Positions 56,189 through 64,000 of a DNA stretch of 64,000 nt are shown one piece after another. Made by a program: the position numbers and the translations under genes. Origin of the DNA: Fragilaria crotonensis (Eukaryota > Bacillariophyta > Fragilariophyceae > Fragilariales > Fragilariaceae); the NCBI GenBank assembly GCA_022925895.1, contig JAKSYS010000149.1, positions 1-64,000 of the forward strand. Reading direction: 5' to 3'. How positions within the stretch are numbered: the first letter of the stretch is position 1; each line of letters starts with the position of its first letter. Below the pieces are notes generated by a model. That model ran no database searches and was not told the origin of the DNA. It worked only from the letters and a program-made list of their open reading frames with translations.

Positions 56189-59100
56189 GACGAGGTGGAT
56201 CGGGATGTTACGACCTATGTTCTATGATGTATAGAATAGATGATCGAGTATTGATACCGATGTTGAGGGGAACGACTCCTCAAGACGATAAGGGGTAGAA
56301 AATGATTGGCAGGTGTAGTTCGGAGAAGAACCCAGATCAGGATATGGGCCATTGAGGCTCTACGGTCGTCTACTCCTTACTGGAGTACTACCAGTAGTAC
56401 AGTGAAATATGCTGGAATTAAACGATTCGAGTGACAATGTCATACTGTACATACTACATAGCGTACTTAATTTGCTGTCTCTTCCTACATGCTGTACATA
56501 TGCCATACGGGGTACGGGGAGAGGACGAGTACTTGTACACAGATACTCCAGTACTAGCTAGTACCCTGTTATTTGTAATGTACTCCAGTACAATTGTACT
56601 CTCTTTATGGAGTTGTGGTGCGTATGACCTACTACTAGCCGCTATAGAAGCAAAATGACATATTGGCAACCTAATGTTTCCAAAAATCATGCAAATCTAC
56701 ATTGGCACACATTTCAATATCTGAATAGGCCATTTGATAGAGCTTGCTGAGTTTCCTAATTTCACTTTTCATTTTGAATCGACAGTTTTCTCAGAATTGC
56801 CAGTCGTGTTTCCCGGGAATCTCGGCCCAAATTCAAGAACCAGAATAAGTTGGCACGCACCACGGTGATTTGCTGTGTTAAATCATCAACACCAGCCTTC
56901 AGTTACCCTGTCACCCAAGGTCACAATAGTATTGCAGATTTGGAGAGAAAAGATTGTTCCGTTAAGCAACGTCAGTGAACAAAACAAAAATAAGCATGTG
57001 CTTCTCTACGGTGAAATTTGATGAAAACTAACCAAGCCTATGTCTGTTCGATACCCGCCGTAGTACTGTCAAAGCGTACTGTTACACAGTATCGCTGTGG
57101 TATGCATACTCTGTACTCGATCCGGACTCCTCAAGAATAAGTCATATTATATTGATAAGGTCTACATCATTGTTTTGTATCCTTGCCCAGTATTGATGAA
57201 GTAATCAAGACCCTGGAAAGTCTGGAGTAGTAGTTATAGTTGCTCTATAATACTAGCATGCTATTGGTCCATCTCTTGAAGCAATCAATTAGTTTATGAC
57301 TTCCGTGATAAGGTCCGGCTTCTTCATCGTTCTTGACATGCCCTTAAGTCTGGCACCGTAATAGAACTTGAGAATCTCCTTGAGCACCTTAGCAGAAAGT
57401 GCTTTGTTCCCACCAAAGTTGTCACAGTCGGCAGTCTCAAAGAGCCCCGTCAATTCCTTATGAACGGGTATCACCTCACAAGCAGAAGCAAGAAATGAAT
57501 GCTATAATTTGCTGACAATGCACTATGTGACTATCATGCTCAGGGCTGTTTATTTTAGCTGATCTCCCGGGTTCCCGCCTAAATTACCTAAATTAAGGAT
57601 TGAAATAGCGCCTACTAAATTAAGCGTACTGAAGGGCAGATGATACGGTCGGTTTTGGGGAACATTGTTGTCACATATTAGTGCATTGTCAGCACATTTG
57701 CATTCATTGCTTGCTTCAGCTTGTGTCTCCAATCAATGACTACTCAATGTTCTTTTCCTCCAAAGATTGCTTGTACACCCTCACCACTCCTGGTCAGTGA
57801 TATTGACTGGCTAGTCTGAGTGTTGTTTTTTACTCTTGTAACTCAGTTGCTTTCTTTGTGTTCAAGCATTCCATGGTGGAGGATTGGAAGCTGGAGTTGA
57901 CGTATTAGTAATACTTAAAGCTTGGAAAGCACACAGAAGGACCTTCAGCACAACAACATTTCACTTGCTTATGTTGCTGCTGGCTTGCAATCCTGACCAA
58001 ATTGATGACAAGAAGATCTTGCCAATCAACAGTGCAAAATCTTCCATGTGCTGGTGATCCCAGTTCTCGCCCTCCAGTGTCACCGCACTAACTTATCAAG
58101 TGTGATGCTGCTGAGTGCTTGCTTGCTTCTATGCAAAATTTGTTGGCTTCTTCTTATCATCAGATTGGAGTACTATTATGCAGACAGTTTCACAGATGGA
58201 CATCTTTGCCAACAAACACAACGCACATTTACTTGGTGCCTAGTAGCATTGGTATCAGCCTTGAAGAATGGGATGAACTCCCTGTCCAGTTCATCAAACT
58301 GAGGATGACTGGTCTTTATTGCAATGTTCTTGTAGTATTCCCTGAATAAAGTACCACCTAAAAACTGCTTAGACCAATAATTTAATGCATGATATGACTC
58401 AATTTATCTATTCCTTCAAGCTTCGCACTCTATTTCCGTTCCGTTCCAACTTATTCTTCGTATACTAGTTCTCCACGTTACGATTGAATCAATCTTGTAC
58501 TGGAGCAGATATTCATCGAGGGATGGAACGATTTCATCGCCTCGTTTTGTGATTATTGGTTCAAAGTGATACATAAAAATTTTACCATGCATGAGGAAAA
58601 ATTTATATGTGCGCGCGTAATTTTTTTCACACGTTCGCCCAAAATCGATGTAATTTTCGGTCTACTGGTACGCTGGAAGCCACGTGTGTCTTGTACCACC
58701 AACGTTGGACCACAAGAAAATACGAGGGGGTATCGTTTGTCACGCGTTTCTATAAAAATCGCAACATTGAAAAAAATACTCCGAGCATTCATGGGAAGCC
58801 CACCTCGATGTGTTAGAATCGTGAGCTGGATTTGAGCTCAATTGCCAAAATACAGTTTGAAATATTGAAGCGACCGCTCACTCAACCTCACATTCCTGCA
58901 AGTATACAAAGGCTGTAGGATGAATAAAGGAATGAGGTCCTCATACATATTCTTTGGGAAAAACATAATTTGAGCAACTCTTGTGTAGGGGATACGGATT
59001 TTAATGCGTTTATTGGTTCTAAGTGATATTATTGGTTCTAAGCAGTTTTTTGGTGGTACAGGGTTCGAGTCTGCTGGCTCATCCATCCATTGCGTGAATT

Positions 59101-59541
59101 CCTAATGGGTCACTTTATTCTGGATTCTTTGAAGCAGTGCTACAAGCAAATCAGTTTCTCTTAATGGATGATGAGAGCAGTGACATACGTTAATGTCAAC
59201 CAAATCAACACCATTTCACCCACAGCATACTTGGGAGTTGGGAGTACCCGGTACTCCTGTACAGTACTGGTACCTTGCGGGAATTTCCTTCCTTCCGTTC
59301 GTAAATCGTACGTACAATTTATACCTGCCTAGAATTAGCCTAGAATTAAGCCTCGACGAGCGCCTAAAGTAAGCTACTGGTCATACTACTATGTCATATG
59401 CCTTGTGTAGTTCATTTCTACTTCGTGCTATGATGCGCCTACTATACAAAATAATTAATTGATAGACGGGTTACATTTGACGTTTATTTTTGTCAGACAA
59501 CGACATTTTGTCAGACAACGACATCCTCCGGATGTGTACCG
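56189..59541. other. Long intergenic stretch, no supported gene
   Basis: It contains GTAC-rich DNA near 56360-56600 (TACTCCTTACTGGAGTACTA), a possible short relic at 57289-57483, and otherwise AT-rich DNA. Frames at 58048-58349 are not convincing. Confidence 0.5.
57289..57483 (-). pseudogene. Short SAP-like coding relic
   Basis: The minus frame, without an ATG, encodes VIPVHKELTGLFETADC and VLKEILKFYYGARLKGM, then MKKPDLITEVI. The spacing of Leu and Lys residues resembles a SAP-type DNA-binding helix pair. It has no start and no continuation, so it is best read as a remnant, perhaps of a mobile element. It could also be chance. Confidence 0.2.
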
Positions 59542-59691
59542 ATTAGAATGCAGTGAAATGACGTCATGACGTACCAATCAGCATGCTCTCCGTATGGTAC
59601 TGTCGTACTGGAGTACTGTATCACCATAGGAAGTACATGCAGGCCTCAGTATTGTGACGTCATAGTTGACGTCATTTCACTGCATTCTAAT
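59542..59691. mobile_element. MITE-like inverted-repeat element with TGACGTCA sites, copy B
   Basis: The ends are a perfect 25 bp inverted repeat: ATTAGAATGCAGTGAAATGA then CGTCA at 59542-59566, and its complement at 59667-59691. TGACGTCA occurs in each arm, and a further GTGACGTCAT lies just inside the right arm. The middle matches copy A at 53361-53517 (CCAATCAGCATGCT, CTGGAGTACTGTA). It is 150 bp with no coding content, so it needs a transposase from elsewhere. No clear target duplication was found. Confidence 0.8.
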
Positions 59692-59992
59692 GGAATCCGG
59701 TACTCAGTTTTTCCGGATGTCCCAGAAAAATTCTACCTGATACATTTCCTGTTCAGATATGGTGCGAGTGAACATACCACGTGCAGGTAGCAATCTGTTA
59801 CAAGCGAGAGGAAGGAATCTTTTTAAATTTATGTAGAGAAGTGTGCGACGATTATAAATGAGCTTCCCAGCAGTATAGTGTAGGTGTGTAGTATATGCAG
59901 TAGAAATTACAATTCTTGTGTTCCAGTTGAGACAAGGCACAACTCTTATATCCACACGATTGGAGGGGAAAGGATCGAATGAGGCTCTAACT

Positions 59993-60682
59993 CTAACACT
60001 CGTCCACTTGTTGGTAGATGCCCAAGATAATGCCCAAAGCGGCAACAACATGCTCATCTTGCTCAGCAACACTCGTTAGGTCGTCCACTTGTCGAGTTGT
60101 TGGATCCACAACGGAGCTGTACCTCCCCTGGTAGTCCGTTGATCTATGGTAATCGATGTCAGATGACTGTGACGAAGCGGCGTCATGATCGTGCAGAACT
60201 AGGCTTTGGCAGTCATACATCGTGAGCCTCTGCAATGGGCGTGCTTGGTGCGTATTCGGAGTAGAAGGTTTGTCCTCGGTACATGGTGGGCGGAAGTCAT
60301 GTGGAGGCGTGTCGGTGTCCGGACCACTAACGGCTGTATCAGCCTCGTGCAGGGCATCACGAAGCGCATGGTTTACTTTCTTTTCGATGAGACGCGAAGA
60401 CGCTTGCACCCATGTTCCTGTGAAAGATCGGAGGAGAAAGCGACATCCTTTCTCTTGTAATTCACTCACTAACGACTTCACCATCGATGTTTTCTTACCT
60501 CGAAGCACTGCATTCTGGTACCGACGAACTTTTCCTTTGATAAATTTCCGAAACATAACGTTGCCTGCGTTATTGAAGCATGTGGGACCTTTACCGATCA
60601 TAATACACGTGAACTGATCCCAAGTCGTACTTGGAACATCCTGTTCATCGACGCATTGCATGACATGGTTCTGAGGATTCAT
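59993..60682 (-). CDS. DUF6824-domain protein, diatom-type, role unknown
   Basis: The protein is 229 residues from ATG 60682 (MNPQNHVMQCVDEQD). Residues about 22-115 match the DUF6824 pattern as I know it: FNNAGNVMFRKFIKGKVRRY in place of the usual HPGNxxFR, then SMVKSLVSELQEKGCRFLLR, TGTWVQASSRLIEKKVNHAL and RDAL. The family is very numerous in diatoms, and its biochemical role is not known to me. The C-terminal half is polar and unstructured in look (DTDTPPHDFRPPC, DIDYHRSTDYQGRYSS) and ends with a hydrophobic helix (VVAALGIILGIYQQV). The usual glycine-rich lead (CGRGKG) is changed to IMIGKGPTC. The frame is intact. It stands alone, about 300 bp from MITE copy B. Confidence 0.75.
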   Translation of the reverse strand: MNPQNHVMQCVDEQDVPSTTWDQFTCIMIGKGPTCFNNAGNVMFRKFIKGKVRRYQNAVLRGKKTSMVKSLVSELQEKGCRFLLRSFTGTWVQASSRLIEKKVNHALRDALHEADTAVSGPDTDTPPHDFRPPCTEDKPSTPNTHQARPLQRLTMYDCQSLVLHDHDAASSQSSDIDYHRSTDYQGRYSSVVDPTTRQVDDLTSVAEQDEHVVAALGIILGIYQQVDEC

Positions 60683-61886
60683 GGTTAGGACTTGTGCTGT
60701 TTGTGTGGGGAGTGGTAATCAATATCAGTGCGACTCGAGTTCGGGTTGTAAGAAAGATTTCTGTGTAATCTTTCGTCAGGATATGACCAATGAATGATTG
60801 CACGTTTACGACATTTCGGAATTTGACGAAATGGGCAGTTGACGTGGTTACAGAACGCATATCGCATATGTCATCGAGAAATCATTCCTCTTCTACTGTA
60901 CCAGCTGTCTTTTGGTTGTTGCAGTTCAACACGAATACTAGCGGGAGTCGTAGTCATGAATGGAGACGAATCATAATTCCAAATTCTCTAAAATCTGGAC
61001 AACGTTCAATGAGTCATTTGTCACCGATTACGGCAACGAATTCCGAATTGTTCCCGACGCCTTATTGCAGCGTCAACGTGTATGAGTGCATGACGAAACC
61101 AATCGTATGCTGCCTTAACTGATTTTCCACAACAAATTAATTAGACTTCAATCCTGCCCTTCCAAAAGCACGCAATAGCCCTTGGCGTTGTGATTAGCAA
61201 CTCATGTGCACAGTCGAACGTCACCAGTTCGTATCACAGCATCACAAATAGTCGATCGTGTTACAAAAATTTCAATCCGTCATCATTCTCGGCGTCCAGA
61301 TTAGCGATTCAGAATTTGCTCGAAAATTTGATATGCCCGACCATCGTACATATGACATACTTGGAGCTTTGTGTACCTGGTACCTGGTACTCATTCTTGG
61401 CGTCCAGAATTTGTTCGAAAATTTGATAAGCCTTTTCCTTCTCCAGACCATTTATTGTCAACATTGGTAGTCTTCATTCGTGGCGTCCGTTTCGCGTTCA
61501 ATTCTTGTTGGAAATTTTTATGATTTGATAAGCCTCCTCCTTCACCAGTTCGTTATCACTCCATATGTTCAGAAATGAAAGTGTCATCTGGTCCTCGTAG
61601 GGTTTCTTCTTGTACGCATTCTCCAATTTATATGTTTACATCTTGGCGATACATGCGAACTGTGTTAAAGGCCGTACATAGGCTTCATTTGGATCTGTGA
61701 AACAAGAAAATTCATAATAAACATTAGTAGTTTTATTGCTGTATGCTTTCCAATATAACAATAGCTATTGAACAGCATCTAACCAACCTTTTCAATAACC
61801 TCTGTTCACCATCATGATCATGACAAAAATTAGATAGAACAAGTAAGCAAGGAATCACTTCCAGAGAATAATTTTACTAGAAGACC
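60683..61886. other. Intergenic with degenerate repeats near 61280-61560
   Basis: Three rough copies of a unit containing TTGGCGTCCAGAATTTG and GAAAATTTGATAAGCC-like words occur at about 61281, 61391 and 61480. No gene seen. Confidence 0.4.
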
Positions 61887-62717
61887 ATCCACTTGGGCAA
61901 CAAGTTTGCCTTGATAGTGGTACCCCATCTTGGTATACAAGCAACATTGTTCCTTGATTTTTGGAACTACCTTGTCAGTCATCGTGACTGTGCAATCATA
62001 TCATTCAATCGTGACGCTTGCTGCTGATCCACTTGGGCAACAAGTTTGCCTTCATAGTGGTACCGCATCTTGGTATACAAGCAACAGTGTTCCTTGATTT
62101 TTGGAACTACCTTGTCAGTCATCGTGACTGTGCAATCATATCATTTAATCGTGACGCTTGCTGCTGATCCACTTGGGCAACAAGTTTGCCTTCATAGTGG
62201 TACACCATCTTGGTATACAAGCAACTGCCCTACGCGCGAAGTAATCAATTTGTTTGTAGTTTAATTTGTAGTTAGTTTTTAAGGGGTAATAATTGTAGAC
62301 TATAAAAAGTTATGAGACTGATCAACAACAAGTTGAGATCAGTCCCATCCCTGGTGGGATTGAACTGATCCTCTTGGATTACCTAGGAGACTCAGTGAGT
62401 CTCCAGGAGTTGTCAACCAGTTCTCATTTCTACTACTGGTTACTCACTTAATGTGTACGGTTGTACTGTTGTACAGGATCAGTGTTGCATTGTTACACTG
62501 TACTGTTGTATAACTAGTCTACCGGTATATCCAAGTACTATACATGGCCATTGTATTGTAGTACTGGATACTAGTAATTATAATATACTGTATTGCTCTA
62601 CGCTAAGGGCACATGCAGTGTACTGCAGCAACATTGTTCCTTGATTTTTGGAACTACCTTTTCAGAAATTGTGACTATGCAGTCATATCATTCAATCGTG
62701 ACGGTTGCTGCTGAACT
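61887..62717. repeat. Tandem array of three 140 bp units, the third split by a solo LTR
   Basis: ATCCACTTGGGCAACAAGTT begins units at 61887, 62027 and 62167, exactly 140 bp apart. The third unit stops after ...ACAAGCAAC at 62225 and resumes at 62633 with ATTGTTCCTTGATTTTTGGA, running to about 62717. The two parts add up to about one unit. The intervening 402 bp is the insertion described separately. Confidence 0.9.
62226..62627. mobile_element. Solo LTR (402 bp) inserted in the 140 bp tandem array
   Basis: The insert starts TGCCCTACGCG and ends GTGTACTGCA (TG...CA). It is flanked on both sides by GCAAC (62221-62225 and 62628-62632), a 5 bp target duplication. It has no coding content. A TATAAAAAG box lies at 62301. 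This is what remains after recombination between the two LTRs of a retroelement. It has no clear similarity to the LTRs at 7697, 13167 or 24437. Confidence 0.8.
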
Positions 62718-64000
62718 TGTAATTATAATCCCTCTTGGAAAGGGTACACATCCCTTTTGGACCCGATGTGAAACAATGGGGACAATTTTTGCAATTAACA
62801 ATTTGCTAACAAAGCGTTAAAGTACTATGTGTGTAACAACCCAAAATGCAATAAAGATTATGACACTCAAATTAGTTTCCAATGTTACTGTTGAGGACGA
62901 ATCAGAATGCGTTCCTGAATCATTGCACTACACCACCAGTTGTGCATGATGAGTTCTATGGACATTTGCTAACCAAAATCACATACATACTTGATTTGAT
63001 GCTTCTGCATTGCAATGTCCTGGTGGTATTTGGTTCTATAACTATGCATATGATGAATTCCAGATTTGTGTTCTGAATGGCTGGCATTTCCATTAGCAAG
63101 CCAGGGAGATTTTTTGTTCTGTGGTAGTTGTACTTTTGGTCATGGCCAGCAACTTCTTGGTGAAAAGCATGTAAAAGTGATGGAATTTGCATTCCTCAAC
63201 CATACCCAAGTAAAGGATGTCCTTTACAATTGAAAAAATGCCACCATTCTTTCCAATAGCTCAAATCTGAGCTGGCTTGCCTGGATCCCTCCTCTGGGTC
63301 CAACATTCTTCCAGTAACAAGGTGCCTTTGAGGTTGTCAACTTCCTTGTAAATTAGTGCTTTTGTTAAAAAATAAAGTCAAGGAATACTGTGGTGTTCCC
63401 ACTAACATTATGCTGGAGTCGTATTTCCTGTGAGCTGTAGTGATATTGTCCCAGCCATCTGACATTGAACAACATTATGTATACTACTAGCCTAAGAAAA
63501 TGCAGCTGCAGATGGTCTTTATCCTGTCCATAATAATAATGGGTGCACATTGAATCATCAATGTGCCCATGCTGCTATGAACTCTTTGAAGTTAACAGTT
63601 CATGGAGAGCTCAGAGTTCTGAATCAATTTCAATACCAATTAGTATCCCACTTGGATATCATTGGGTTGTTGTATTCAACACTTCACTCTTGCTTTGTCT
63701 CAGATTCTATTTGAGTAGTGCTTGTTCTTAACTTCAAAGAGGTTGAAGATTGCTCAATCACAAAGGTTGGTCAACAACTGTATCTGATTGAAAGGCATGC
63801 TTTCAGGCAAAAAAGTAGTTTTTGCGCTACATGCTCCTACTGGTGTGCACTGTCTCCCCAACAAGAATGATGCTGTAACAATTCTTGAATTCACTCCCAT
63901 GCATTGTTGATCATGGTTGCTCAAACTGGGCTTTACATGTTTTCACTGCCTTGTCTTATGCACTTGCTGCCTACTATGCACTCTAAATGTCAATGATGTT
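62718..64000. other. AT-rich end of the window, no gene seen
   Basis: Short frames only, none with a recognised domain. GTTAACAGTTCATGGAGAGC and similar words do not match other parts of the window. Confidence 0.5.

Noticed and set aside
58048-58349. Two overlapping short plus-strand genes
   Set aside because: Short frames in different phases, no domain, and no start context; likely chance.
61887-62717. CRISPR array or centromere satellite
   Set aside because: Only three 140 bp units without spacers; too short to argue for a centromere.

Overview
The window looks like nuclear DNA of a diatom, probably a pennate one. This is an inference from four things: two diatom-style heat-shock-factor genes, a DUF6824-type protein, a secreted protein with PTRAPT-type repeats, and abundant Copia elements resembling the diatom CoDi group. 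Most host genes are single open frames, and no bacterial operon structure is seen. I cannot name the species.

Positions 1-24599 are a three-layer nest of Copia LTR elements, all fossils. An outer minus-strand element (1-7696 and 21466-24599, continuing off the left edge) was hit by a plus-strand element (7697-21465, with 409/412 bp LTRs and a TGTTG target duplication). That middle element was in turn hit, inside its reverse transcriptase region, by a third plus-strand element (13167-19697, with 218 bp LTRs that read as identical). Next comes a broken DDE-type DNA transposon (about 24819-30182). It carries a transposase gene on plus and a second, convergent gene on minus, between short inverted ends.

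From 30.4 to 36.4 kb there are host genes: a secreted PT-rich glycoprotein-like protein (30479-32563), a CxxCxxCC (YkgJ/UPF0153) protein (33191-33799), the F1-ATPase assembly factor Atp11 with a one-base frame break (34036-34786), a decayed copy of the Atp11 3' end (about 35290-35412), and a secreted FkbM-type methyltransferase (35565-36383). The stretch 36.4-41.6 kb has no gene I can support but holds a 170 bp tandem array (38492-39028).

From 41.6 to 52.5 kb, two HSF-family genes on minus (41649-43004 and 51528-52460) bracket an RCC1-repeat gene (43984-45948) and a nearly 3 kb pogo/Tigger-like transposon (46863-49848, TA target). The transposon also carries a second gene convergent to its transposase. 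The rest has bystin (54878-56188), two copies of a small inverted-repeat element rich in TGACGTCA sites (53361-53517 and 59542-59691), a DUF6824-type gene (59993-60682), and a 140 bp tandem array (61887-62717) split by a solo LTR (62226-62627).

The host genes are housekeeping or regulatory and form no visible pathway. The most unusual material is the mobile DNA: the triple nest, two unrelated DNA transposons that each carry an opposing second gene, and the small element that carries CRE-like palindromes.
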